The notes beneath the pieces were generated by a model that was given only the letters and a program-made list of their open reading frames with translations, was not told the DNA's origin and ran no database searches. Of a DNA stretch of 64,000 nucleotides, positions 35,171-43,743 are shown one piece after another. Origin of the DNA: Paludisphaera borealis (GTDB lineage Bacteria > Planctomycetota > Planctomycetia > Isosphaerales > Isosphaeraceae); assembly GCF_001956985.1 (NCBI RefSeq), contig NZ_CP019082.1:2232001-2296000 (forward strand), given 5' to 3'. Made by a program: the position numbers and the translations under genes. Every line of letters starts with the position of its first letter. Position 1 is the first letter of the stretch.

Positions 35171-36774
35171 TGCTTGCCGCGACCCTTGCTCGCATCGGCT
35201 TGCACGGGGTCGCCCTTCTCCTTCGGCTGGCCCTTCTGCTCGGCTTTGTTCTGATCGTCGCCGGCCACGGCCGCGGCCGGCGCGGGAAGTTGCGGGCCTC
35301 CCTGGAACAGCTCGGCGCTCGCCGGCGGGTTCTTCGCCAGGAAGTCCTTGAGGGCCGCGACGCGGGCGGTCAGCTCGTCGTTGCGGGCCTTCGCCTGGCC
35401 GGCCGGTCCGCCCACCAGATCGATCGCCGCCTTGGTCACCGGACGGATCGCATCAATATATTTCTGCACATCCGCTTTATTAGTGAGCAACGGGCTATTG
35501 AGAAACCCGCTCTCGCGAAGTCCGGCGCGGCCCTCGAACGCCTGGAGGACGGGCCCCATCAGCATCGTGGTGAGCTTCTGGGCGTAGAGCTTGTTCTCGG
35601 TGAACCCCTTGGCGATTTGATCGCCGATCTCGGCGGCGAGCTGGGCGGCGGCGTGGGCGGCGGTCGCTACGTTGTATTTGGGGACGACCGTCGTGATCTG
35701 CATCAAGCCCAGGGCCAGAGCGGCCTCGGCCCGGACTTCCTTGCGCAGCTCTCCGTTGATCAGATACTGGAAGGTCGTCGCCGCCATGTCCGCGGTCTTC
35801 GGCGAGGTGGTCAGGAAGCCTTGCCGAAGAGTGGCGAGCGCCTCCAGGCCTCGGAACTGAACCGGCCAGGGCCATTCCTGGTTCTTCACAAGTTGATCGG
35901 AGACGGCCTTGGCCGCGTCCATCTCCTGCGACGTGCTCAGCTTGTTGGTCAACTGCTTGATGTTGGTCAGGCCTCGGAAAGCCCAGAGCTTGACCCACAC
36001 GGTCTGCGTCGGGTTCTTGATCTCGGCGAGGAAGATCTTGTAGGCGTCGACGTTCCCGCTCTGGGCGAGAATGATCATCGCCTGGATGCGGGGGATCAAG
36101 TGGTTCTTGAGGACCGGCTCCAGGCGTTGGGCGAGGATCCGATTGAACTGCGTCTGGAACTGGACGTTCTTGGCGCTGCGAGCCAGGAAAATCGGCTCCA
36201 GGAGGCTCTGGGTCGCATCCTGAATCGCCTTCGCATCTTCCGGTTTCGGCTTGGCGCCCTCGGGGTCGAGATTGGCTTCGATGTTCTTGTGATTCGTGAG
36301 CTTGGCGACCACATCGTCGATGACCGCGGTGATGACCCTTGGGTCGACCGGAACCAGGGGGTCGCCGGCCATCACCTTGAGCTGTCCGGCATCCTGCTTG
36401 GCCTGCGTGACGTCCGCGGGGGTCGTCCCCCGGGGGCTCTTGAGCTCCTTGAACTTCTTGAGATCGAGCTGAGCCACGGCGTTGGGATCGAGGAAGACCT
36501 CGAGCGAGGCGCCCTTCTGGGTCTCGGACGGATCAACGGGGGGCTGCTTGGCCGCGTCGTCGTCTTCGTCGGCCTTGGGCTCCTCGCCTCCCCCACCTGG
36601 AGGAGTCGGCTGAGACGGAGCATCTGGCTTCGTGGCCGGCGGCTGCGGCTTGGGGGCCTGGGCCTGCACATACCCCTGAAGTTGAAGACAGAAGACCAGG
36701 AGGGCGATCAAGCCGGCCCAAGATCCTCCGAAGCGGGACGCATCCCGCCCCCCGGCGGTGAACACCTTGATCAT
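35167..36774 (-). CDS. Exported helical-repeat protein of unknown function
   Basis: A 535-residue protein with an N-terminal signal/anchor (SWAGLIALLVFCLQLQGYVQA), a low-complexity Pro/Gly/acidic linker (about residues 40-85), and a long alpha-helical region reminiscent of HEAT or armadillo repeats (VKLWAFRGLTNIKQL, RGLEALATLRQGFL, AEAALALGLMQITTV). The tail is Lys/Gly-rich. ATG 36774 follows CGAGG; an in-frame extension to 36825 adds residues before the signal sequence. It is the first gene of the run leading to corA and should work on the outer side of the membrane, perhaps as a scaffold. Confidence 0.72.
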   Translation of the reverse strand: MIKVFTAGGRDASRFGGSWAGLIALLVFCLQLQGYVQAQAPKPQPPATKPDAPSQPTPPGGGGEEPKADEDDDAAKQPPVDPSETQKGASLEVFLDPNAVAQLDLKKFKELKSPRGTTPADVTQAKQDAGQLKVMAGDPLVPVDPRVITAVIDDVVAKLTNHKNIEANLDPEGAKPKPEDAKAIQDATQSLLEPIFLARSAKNVQFQTQFNRILAQRLEPVLKNHLIPRIQAMIILAQSGNVDAYKIFLAEIKNPTQTVWVKLWAFRGLTNIKQLTNKLSTSQEMDAAKAVSDQLVKNQEWPWPVQFRGLEALATLRQGFLTTSPKTADMAATTFQYLINGELRKEVRAEAALALGLMQITTVVPKYNVATAAHAAAQLAAEIGDQIAKGFTENKLYAQKLTTMLMGPVLQAFEGRAGLRESGFLNSPLLTNKADVQKYIDAIRPVTKAAIDLVGGPAGQAKARNDELTARVAALKDFLAKNPPASAELFQGGPQLPAPAAAVAGDDQNKAEQKGQPKEKGDPVQADASKGRGKQ

Positions 36775-37211
36775 TGCGGCAAACCTCGTGAAAAGCCCTC
36801 GGATGCTTCTTCGATCAAGGAGCAAGCCCCGAAGTTCACCCCGCGAGCTGCGAGCGATTCGAGCCGCGATCCACGATCATTCGACAAACCACCCGGGATG
36901 AAGGGCGACGATTGCTCGAAGTCGATCCGGACCACGGAGAAAGGGATCGGCGGTGCGGTGGAATCTGGAATCGGGAAAGCTCGTCGCCGTCACGGCTGTT
37001 TCGTCGTCGTCAACTCATCTCGCGTGATTCATTGTACTTCCAACGAAACGGACGAATTCAAGCTACCCCACCGCCGGCCCTCTGTCAAGTCGCCGGACGA
37101 CGCCGTCTGGGCCGTTTCGTGGTGGTTTTCGCTCGTCGCGGACCGGCCGTCGCAAGGGTTGTTCCGGATGTGCCGAACGCGCCGAAAACGAGGGCCGGCG
37201 GCGGCCTCGGC

Positions 37212-37730
37212 GATTGGGTTCCTTCGCGCGTTATTTGCCTTTCCCACCTCGTCGCCGAGCCTTCCGTACCGCCTCCGGCCCGGGCCGGAGAATTGGGTTG
37301 GTTCGCACGCGATTCCGTGGGCGGAGGGGGGCTTCCGAGACTCGACCGCCGGACGCGGCGTCCTTCGACCGGCTCCGGCGATTGGGTTCGTTCGGGCCGG
37401 TGAATTCCGCGGAATGCTCACCGTAACATTCTACTATTTCAGATCTTATCGATGAGTCATCGAATTGGCTTCGATCGGCTGAAAACGTTGGGCGGACACG
37501 TTTCCGCCTCGCTCTCCGATGGGCCGCGACCCGCCTTGGAATCCGTCGCGCGGTTGGGTTCGTTTGACCGAAATCGACGATGGTTCGCCGCCGTCGGCCG
37601 CGGTTCGCGACCAGTCGAGAACCGCGTCGGGCGTTGGGTTCGTTCGACTCGTTTTCGACGAATCCGCCGGGGCCTCGCCACGACGCGTCACGTCGGCGTG
37701 TTCTCCTTGCTTCTCGAATTGACAAAGACC
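37212..37730. repeat. Degenerate tandem array, about 84-bp period
   Basis: In the 1.2-kb stretch 36775-37974 without a credible gene, the motif TTGGGTTCGTTCG or a close variant recurs at 37212, 37291, 37380, 37463, 37552 and 37633, with a remnant near 37716. The steps are 79, 89, 83, 89, 81 and 83 bases; sequence between is poorly conserved. On the minus strand the motif reads as NEPN or TNPI in shifting frames, so the open frames across it (for example 37231-37725) are repeat artefacts. The period is not a multiple of three, so this is not a coding repeat. Nothing else was seen in the stretch. Confidence 0.7.
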
Positions 37731-37974
37731 GTCGAGGGGTTCGACGGCCCCCCTACCTCTCAAGTATGCGACAGCGACGCGTCCTTCGTCGCGCGACGCT
37801 CGGAATCGGCCTGGAGTTTTTGGATCCGCAAGCTCCGCTTCGGTCGATTCGTACGGATCATAACGACGATCCGGGCTCTGCCCGATCGACGCCGGCGTGG
37901 GACCATGTCTAATCTGTAAGCAACTCGCGCGAGGCGAGGCCATTTCCTCCTAGAAAGCGAGGTCACGAGGCACC

Positions 37975-39402
37975 ATGAAGACACATCTCTCGATGGTTCT
38001 GAGCCTTGCCTTGGTCGTCACAATCGTCCCATCTCGACCCGTGTCGGCGGACGCGCCGAACGCCGCGCCACGGCTTTCGGAGGAGGAGCTAGGCGAACTC
38101 GCGGTGGACGCCTACGTCTACGCGTATCCGCTCGTGATCATGGAGGCGAGCCGGCGAGTGGGAACGAACCACGCCGCGCCGGACCCGACGACGGGGATGG
38201 GCGCGCCTGTGAATCAGTTCGCTCACAAGCGGACGTTTCCGGACGCGACGTTCACCGACGTGGTTCGGCCCAACGCCGACACGCTGTATTCTTCGCTCTG
38301 GTTCGACGTGACCGACGAGCCGCTGGTCATCCACGTCCCCGATTCGGGGGGCCGGTACTACCTGTTGCCGATGCTCGACATGTGGACCGACGTTTTCGCG
38401 TCACCGGGCAAGCGCACCACCGGCACGGGCGAGCAGACCTTCGCCATTGTCGGCCCATCGTGGCAAGGCGAGTTGCCCCCCGGGGTCGAACTCCTCCGCG
38501 CCCCCACGCCGTACGGGTGGATCATCGGGAGGACCCAGACCAACGGCGTCGGCGACTACGCGAACGTCCACCAGTTCCAGAACGGCCTCGTCGCCACGCC
38601 GCTCAGTGCGTGGGGGAAACCGTACACGGCGCCGAAAGGGACGGTCGACCCGAACGCGCCCAAGGTTGCTCCCGTGGAGTGGGTGGCGAAGCTGGACGCC
38701 GCGACGTACTTCGCCCTGTTCGCCGACGTCCTCAAAACCAACCCGCCCCACGCCAACGATCAGCCGATTTTGGCCCGGCTGGCCCGGATCGGGTTCAAGC
38801 CAGGCAAGTCGTTCGATCTGAACGCCGCGCCCCCCGAGATCCGCTCGGCCCTCTCGAACGCTATGCAAGCCGGACCTCGGCGGATCGTGGCCGCGATCGA
38901 GCACGCCGACCCGGAGGTCAACCGCTGGCGGATGATCGGCAATCCGATCGGCACCTACGGCACCGCCTACCTCAAGCGCGCCCTCATCGCCTTCATGGGC
39001 CTGGGTGCCAATACTGTCGAGGACGCCATCTATCCGAGCGCTCTGGTCGACTCCAAGGGACGGCCGCTCGACTCCGCGAAGAACTACATGGTCCGGTTCG
39101 CGAAGGACCAGATCCCGCCGGTCCGAGCCTTCTGGTCGCTCACCATGTACGACGAACGCCAGCTCTTCACCGCGAACCCGATCCATCGGTTCGCGATCGG
39201 CGACCGCGACGCGCTGAAGTTCGACGCCGACGGCTCGCTGACTCTCTACATCCAGCGCTCATCGCCCGGAGCCGAGAAGGAGGCCAACTGGCTCCCCGCG
39301 CCGCACCAGGGGTCGTTCAGCATGAACCTCAGGCTCTACTGGCCGATAGCCGCCGCCCTCGACGGAACCTGGGCCCCCCCGGTCGTCGAGGAGCGTGAAT
39401 AG
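37975..39402 (+). CDS. Exported DUF1254/DUF1214 protein
   Basis: A 475-residue secreted protein. A signal peptide (SMVLSLALVVTIVPSRPVSA) precedes a DUF1254 domain (AYVYAYPLVIMEASRR, PNADTLYSSLWFDV) and a C-terminal DUF1214 domain (FWSLTMYDERQLFTANPIHR, LYIQRSSPG). Members are found in many bacteria with no settled function. ATG 37975 follows GAGG. The gene stands alone after the repeat array. Confidence 0.9.
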   Translation: MKTHLSMVLSLALVVTIVPSRPVSADAPNAAPRLSEEELGELAVDAYVYAYPLVIMEASRRVGTNHAAPDPTTGMGAPVNQFAHKRTFPDATFTDVVRPNADTLYSSLWFDVTDEPLVIHVPDSGGRYYLLPMLDMWTDVFASPGKRTTGTGEQTFAIVGPSWQGELPPGVELLRAPTPYGWIIGRTQTNGVGDYANVHQFQNGLVATPLSAWGKPYTAPKGTVDPNAPKVAPVEWVAKLDAATYFALFADVLKTNPPHANDQPILARLARIGFKPGKSFDLNAAPPEIRSALSNAMQAGPRRIVAAIEHADPEVNRWRMIGNPIGTYGTAYLKRALIAFMGLGANTVEDAIYPSALVDSKGRPLDSAKNYMVRFAKDQIPPVRAFWSLTMYDERQLFTANPIHRFAIGDRDALKFDADGSLTLYIQRSSPGAEKEANWLPAPHQGSFSMNLRLYWPIAAALDGTWAPPVVEERE

Positions 39403-39779
39403 TCCTGACAACGTCTTTTGCAATCAGCCACGCACGCAATCGATCGCCGACGTTTGTTGAAATAGGCGCCTGAATTGCCTCGGGCGCTTCTCTTTCGACG
39501 TCGTCGGTCGAACAATCGCTACGTGGCCGGACGGCTCGGCCTGTATTTGTGTTGAGCAAGTCGGGCGCGGCGACTTAAAATCAGAGACGGCGGGGCCGCT
39601 ATTCAGTCGAAGTTGCGAGCGCCCGCGAGCCTTGCGTCCCTTGCTCACTTCGGTTCGGTGAGGTGGAGTGCTCGACGGCCCGGATCGTTCCCGTCGTTCT
39701 CGGACGGGCCGTGGGTCGCATGCGGACGAGACGACCCATGCGCGAGCCCTCTTCCGGCTCTGGAGACTGGATTTCTGAT
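39403..39779. other. Intergenic region without recognised features
   Basis: This 377-bp gap separates the DUF1254 gene and the metallo-beta-lactamase gene. Short open frames are present on both strands but lack ribosome binding sites or recognisable composition. The plus-strand frame upstream of ATG 39780 is open but reads as basic, non-conserved sequence. No promoter, hairpin or repeat could be supported. Confidence 0.5.
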
Positions 39780-40562
39780 ATGACCGAGCGGCTTTATCTG
39801 TTCCCCGGCGTGATCGAGATGAATTATCAGGCCCGTCGCCGAATGGGCGTGAACGTCTACCTGATCGACGGGGGGAGCGAGTACGTCCTCATCGACGTGG
39901 GGTTCCTCGACGATCTGGTGGGCGTCCTCCAGTTGATCCGCGAGCTGAAGTTCAACTTCTCCGACTGCAAGATGGTCCTGGCCTCGCACGCCGACGTCGA
40001 CCACACTCAGGGCCTCGCCCGGGCCCGTGAAGTCCTCAAATGCCAGGTCGCGGCGCATCCCAAGAGCGTAAAGGCGATCGAGGAAGGGGACGAGGTCTTC
40101 ACCTACGCCCGGATCGACGCCCAGAATATCAGCATCCCCATGCCCCGCTGCAAGGTCGACGTGGTCGTCAATGACGGCGACAAGATCAAGGTGGGCGACC
40201 GGACCCTGGAAGTCTGGAGCACCCCCGGCCACACCGCCGGCCAGCTCGCCTTCCGGATGGGCAACCTGCTGTTCTCCGGCGACAACATCTTCCGCGACGG
40301 CTGCGTCGGCGTCATCGACGCCCACCACGGCTCGAACATCCCCGACTACATCGCCAGCCTCAAGCGCATCCGCGACAGCGACGTCGAGTTCCTCCTCCCC
40401 TCCCACGGCCCGATCTTCCGTAAAGACGACGCCTTGCTCGACAAGACCATCGCGCGCCTCGAATCCTACACCCACATGGCCGACTTCGGCACCTGCGCCA
40501 TCGACTGGCCCCTGATGGACCAGTGGGAAGAAGAACTGACGCGCGACAAATTCGAGTTCTGA
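39780..40562 (+). CDS. Metallo-beta-lactamase-fold hydrolase
   Basis: A 260-residue metallo-beta-lactamase-fold protein. The first metal motif is [10 protein letters not shown], i.e. H70-x-D72-x-D74-H75, with aspartate where the usual HxHxDH has its second histidine. Further ligands are in [16 protein letters not shown] and PSHGP. No signal peptide is seen, so it should act in the cytoplasm, as in glyoxalase II-like or thioester hydrolases. The start at 39780 places the first beta-strand about ten residues in. The substrate is unknown. Confidence 0.87.
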   Translation: MTERLYLFPGVIEMNYQARRRMGVNVYLIDGGSEYVLIDVGFLDDLVGVLQLIRELKFNFSDCKMVLASHADVDHTQGLARAREVLKCQVAAHPKSVKAIEEGDEVFTYARIDAQNISIPMPRCKVDVVVNDGDKIKVGDRTLEVWSTPGHTAGQLAFRMGNLLFSGDNIFRDGCVGVIDAHHGSNIPDYIASLKRIRDSDVEFLLPSHGPIFRKDDALLDKTIARLESYTHMADFGTCAIDWPLMDQWEEELTRDKFEF

Positions 40563-40672
40563 GACCTCCCGCGTGACGATCGGGGAGCGAAATACAAACC
40601 ATCATGACGCCGTGGGGACACCCGGCCTCATGAAAATGGGGGGCTTTTCGCATGGCGTCACGACCGGGTCCG

Positions 40673-40758
40673 GTAGGGGCGCCCCTTGTGGGTGCCCGGT
40701 TCGTTTCACGCCGACCGCTCACCCTCGGCGATCGGGCACCCACAAGGGGCGCCCCTAC
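40673..40758. repeat. Dispersed 86-bp palindrome (GTAGGGGCG type), copy 2
   Basis: Arms 40673-40697 and 40734-40758 are perfect inverted copies (left arm starts GTAGGGGCGCCCCTTGTGGG), spacer 36 bp. It matches the copy at 32835-32920, and lies 29 bp from a copy of the other dispersed palindrome. The two together fill most of the gap 40563-40882. Confidence 0.87.
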
Positions 40759-40787
40759 GGCAAACCACGGATCGGAATTTCAGAGCG

Positions 40788-40855
40788 GCCCGAAGCGCCA
40801 GCGAGTGAATCGATTCCAACGGTCGATCGGAAATTCACTCGCTGGCGCTTCGGGC
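40788..40855. repeat. Dispersed palindrome (GCCCGAAGCGCC type), copy 2
   Basis: Arms 40788-40810 and 40833-40855 are perfect inverted copies around a 22-bp spacer, matching the element at 13019-13088 in arms, in spacer length and in much of the spacer sequence. It ends 27 bp downstream of the interrupted helical-repeat gene's final stop. Confidence 0.87.
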
Positions 40856-40882
40856 TTCCATTCGGAGGCCGCCCGCGGCGGC

Positions 40883-41431
40883 TCACTTCTTCCAGACGCT
40901 CGCGTACTTCTTGCGGTACTTGAGGTCCGGTTCCGTCTCGATCCATTCCAGCGCCTTTTGGCGGATCGTCTCATCCTTCGATTGGTCGTACAGCTTCCGA
41001 AGACCCTGGACGATGTCGAAGCGGATCAGGGTGCAATTCTTCTCGGCGATGCAATCTGCAAAGCGGCCCGCGAGTCCGTCGATCAGACGGGCCTACTGCT
41101 GCTTACCCGCGAGGCCGATCTTCCAGAGCGAGAGCAGGCAGTGCCTCGCCGTGACGAACCGCTCGTCGCGGGTGACTTCGAGAAGGGCGTCGAAGTCCTT
41201 CAGAATCCTGCCCTCGGGATCGCTCTTGGCGAGGTTGCAGAGAAGCTGGGCGCCGATCGCCCGCTGGTGGTTGTCGCGATGGGTCAGGGTCTTCAACAAT
41301 TCGTCCCAGGCCTCGTAGGTCCAATCGACCGGTGTCTCCGTCGCCTCCATGAGCGCGGCGAACGCCTGGCCTTGCGCGACCCGGTCGCCGGACTGGATCG
41401 TGGCGACATGCCCCTTGATGATCTCGTCCAT
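40883..41431 (-). pseudogene. Helical-repeat protein gene split by an in-frame TAG
   Basis: From ATG 41431 (after CAGGGAAC) the frame codes for 112 residues of a HEAT-like helical protein (DEIIKGHVATIQSGDR, HRDNHQRAIGAQLLC, FVTARHCLLSLWKIG) and then meets TAG at 41095-41093. The same frame continues without further stops for 69 codons of equally protein-like sequence (RFADCIAEKNCTLIRFDIV, KALEWIETEPDLKYRKKY) to TGA at 40885-40883. The intact product would be about 182 residues. A single base change in a sense codon such as CAG or TGG explains the stop. It may be a recent pseudogene, a sequencing error, or, less likely, a readthrough codon. The function is unknown. Confidence 0.7.
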
Positions 41432-41513
41432 GAATCGTTCCCTGGGAAGAGAAGGCATGCTCGCGACAGCCTGTTTTGACTGTCGCGCGCGACTCGAATG
41501 CAATCCCCGCCAT

Positions 41514-42554
41514 CTACCGCGAGCCTGGCGTCCCGGCGCCCGGGGGCGGGGTGGTCGCGGGAGCGGAGGCACCCGGCATCGGCGGGTCGGGCTCGACGGG
41601 GAGCCACGGCTCAAGCCGGGCCTTCTCGTACTTTTCGGCGAGCTCCTTGAAATAGTCGACGATCCGGCTGTAGACGTCGACGTTGCTGAGTGCGATATCA
41701 GCCAGCCGCTGCTCGCCGTCGGCGATCAGACCGTAGCGATACTTCTTGTATTCCTCGGTCGCGGTCTGGTCGAGCGACCTCAAGAAATCCTTCTGAGACT
41801 GGAGGATTCCTTCAGGGATGCGACCCGCGCGAAGCTCCTCGGCGTTCCGCTTTCGTCCCAGGTCCGCGATCTGCTGGTCGAGGATTCCCTGGAAGACTCC
41901 CCCCGTCGTCACCGCGTTCCGAGCTTTGAAGTGATAGATCTTGGCGGCGCCGCTGACCCGCGAGGTCTGAACCGCAACGGCAAGGCAAATCGCAAGGTAC
42001 GCCGTCAGGATCATCAACGTCCGCATCCGGAAGCGGAGATTCCGGATTGATGGCTTCGGGTCGCCCGGCTTCAGACTCAGGTTGAGACCGAGTAACGCGC
42101 CGAAGTAGGGAAAGAAGAAGAGACTGAACAACAGCATCTCCGAAACATACGGCCAGCCCCGCCAGGCGAAATCGAGGGCCGACGCCGTTGCGCCGACCAC
42201 GATCCCGGTGCCGAAGCCGGTCCATACGGACTTCCGGACCCGTCGCCCTCGCGCCTCATCTTCCTCCGCCGAGAGGGGCTCGGTCGCGAAGAATGCAGTC
42301 GGCCGCCTCCACCGCCTCGCGGCTGGATTTCGGGACTGAATCCACCCGATGATCGCGAAGACCACCGGGTAGACGATCAGGAATGTGGTCAGGGAGACGT
42401 CGCGGACGTTTCGCGCACGCAAGAAGTACTCGAGCGCCGACTGCAAGACGCCCACAAGTGCGCCGATCGCAGCCCCGCCGAGCGCGAACCAGACAATCGA
42501 GACTGGTCGCTCGGCGCTGGTGGACGTTCCCTCCGACACCGTCGTTTCGGACAC
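41514..42554 (-). CDS. Polytopic membrane protein of unknown function
   Basis: A 346-residue protein with about five membrane helices in the first 220 residues (WFALGGAAIGALVGVLQSAL, FLIVYPVVFAIIGWI, GIVVGATASALDFAW, LLFSLFFFPYFGALLGLNL, LMILTAYLAICLAVAVQT), then a charged, helical soluble domain (QKDFLRSLDQTATEEYKKY) and a Pro-rich tail. GTG 42554 is used because GAGGAG precedes it; upstream sequence in the same frame looks non-coding. The function is not recognised. It lies between the interrupted helical-repeat gene and the LRR gene on the same strand. Confidence 0.7.
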   Translation of the reverse strand: MSETTVSEGTSTSAERPVSIVWFALGGAAIGALVGVLQSALEYFLRARNVRDVSLTTFLIVYPVVFAIIGWIQSRNPAARRWRRPTAFFATEPLSAEEDEARGRRVRKSVWTGFGTGIVVGATASALDFAWRGWPYVSEMLLFSLFFFPYFGALLGLNLSLKPGDPKPSIRNLRFRMRTLMILTAYLAICLAVAVQTSRVSGAAKIYHFKARNAVTTGGVFQGILDQQIADLGRKRNAEELRAGRIPEGILQSQKDFLRSLDQTATEEYKKYRYGLIADGEQRLADIALSNVDVYSRIVDYFKELAEKYEKARLEPWLPVEPDPPMPGASAPATTPPPGAGTPGSR

Positions 42555-42719
42555 GGCGCGCTCCTCGCGGGGTTTTTCGACTCGCCCCGCTCCAAGGTAT
42601 GAGAGACAAACACCTGCGACGAAGCACTCCACTCGATTGGGGAACTCTCGTCGAGCCGGTCGAACATCGGGCAGAGATCGCTCTGGAATCGAACATTCAG
42701 GGGTCGATCGGCGGTCGGC

Positions 42720-43658
42720 TCACTGACGTAGCACCGTCAAATCCGGCTTGCACTCGATCAGGTCGTCGAGGTCCTCGTCAAGCAGGCCGCAGCCGGAGAC
42801 GTCCAAGTGTTCGAGGCTGGGGATCGACTTGAAGTCTGATACGGCCCTCTTCGTCAAGGGCACTCCCCTGAGCGAGAGGCCGTGGAGGGTCGACGCCCTC
42901 AACAGCGCCGTGATCTGGTCCTCGTCGACCTCGCAGCCGTCGAGGTTCAAGCTCGACAGCAAGGAGAGCAATCGGAATCGCGCCAAGCCGGCTCCGCTCA
43001 CCCTGGTCCGCCTGAGAGTGAGAGTAGAGAGCGACGGAAGGTCCTCGATCGTTGCGATGCCGGCATCAGTGACGGGCTGACCGCTCAGGTCGAGACTCAT
43101 TAGCCGCGCGAGCCCGTTCAGGTGTCTCAAGCCGGCGTCGGTGATCATCGGAGCAGGCCCGTCGGAGTCGACGCGTCCGGCGCGATTGCTGATCTCGAGG
43201 CGTTGGAGCAAGGCCAGATGCCGAAGATGCACGAGTCCCGCAGCCGTGACTCCCGTGTCTTGCAGCGAGAGTCCTTCGATCCAAACGCCTTGCAACTCCA
43301 CGAGGTGGGCGAACGCATCGTCGTCGAAAGTCCCTCCTCGAAATCTGGCTTCGAACCACTCCGAGCCCGCCGAGACTCCCAGCTTGGTCGGTACCACGCG
43401 CGCTTCGCCGCCGAGGGCCTCGACGTCCTCGATAAACCGCTGGGCCGCCGCGCTGCGCCTCAGCTTCGTTCGGGTGCGAAGGTTGAACAGGTCGTACACG
43501 TCTTCGGCGAGAGATCCGAACGACTCGACTGTGGGCCGATCGAGGTGCGTAAAGCTGAAGAACAGGAGGGCGAGGACGTTCAGACTGAGCAATACCCTCA
43601 ACCGTCGGCTCGATCGCCTCGGTTGCGACGTCGCGAGAGACGGCTGCTCAGTCGTCAT
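42720..43658 (-). CDS. Membrane-anchored leucine-rich-repeat protein
   Basis: A 312-residue protein. A basic N-terminus leads to one membrane helix (VLLSLNVLALLFFSFTHL). The second half has leucine-rich repeats of about 24 residues (LQRLEISNRAG, LMSLDLSGQPVTDAGI, LSTLTLRRTRVSGAGL, LSSLNLDGCEVDEDQI, LEHLDVSGCG), of the type common in planctomycete exported proteins. It probably mediates protein binding outside the membrane. ATG 43658 is favoured; the upstream extension has no membrane-protein character. Confidence 0.78.
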   Translation of the reverse strand: MTTEQPSLATSQPRRSSRRLRVLLSLNVLALLFFSFTHLDRPTVESFGSLAEDVYDLFNLRTRTKLRRSAAAQRFIEDVEALGGEARVVPTKLGVSAGSEWFEARFRGGTFDDDAFAHLVELQGVWIEGLSLQDTGVTAAGLVHLRHLALLQRLEISNRAGRVDSDGPAPMITDAGLRHLNGLARLMSLDLSGQPVTDAGIATIEDLPSLSTLTLRRTRVSGAGLARFRLLSLLSSLNLDGCEVDEDQITALLRASTLHGLSLRGVPLTKRAVSDFKSIPSLEHLDVSGCGLLDEDLDDLIECKPDLTVLRQ

Positions 43659-43743
43659 GATCGTTCGCCCCCACAACCGATGCCCGGCCGGCTCGACAAG
43701 AACAGCCGGGCTCATCGGACTACCATGACACCTCACCGATCAC

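Noticed and set aside
37231-37725. 164-codon minus-strand frame with NEPN/TNPI motifs
   Set aside because: The motifs come from the about 84-bp array read in shifting frames; no start signal or conserved composition.
39424-39648. 74-codon minus-strand frame in the gap before the metallo-beta-lactamase gene
   Set aside because: No ribosome binding site and no recognisable protein features.
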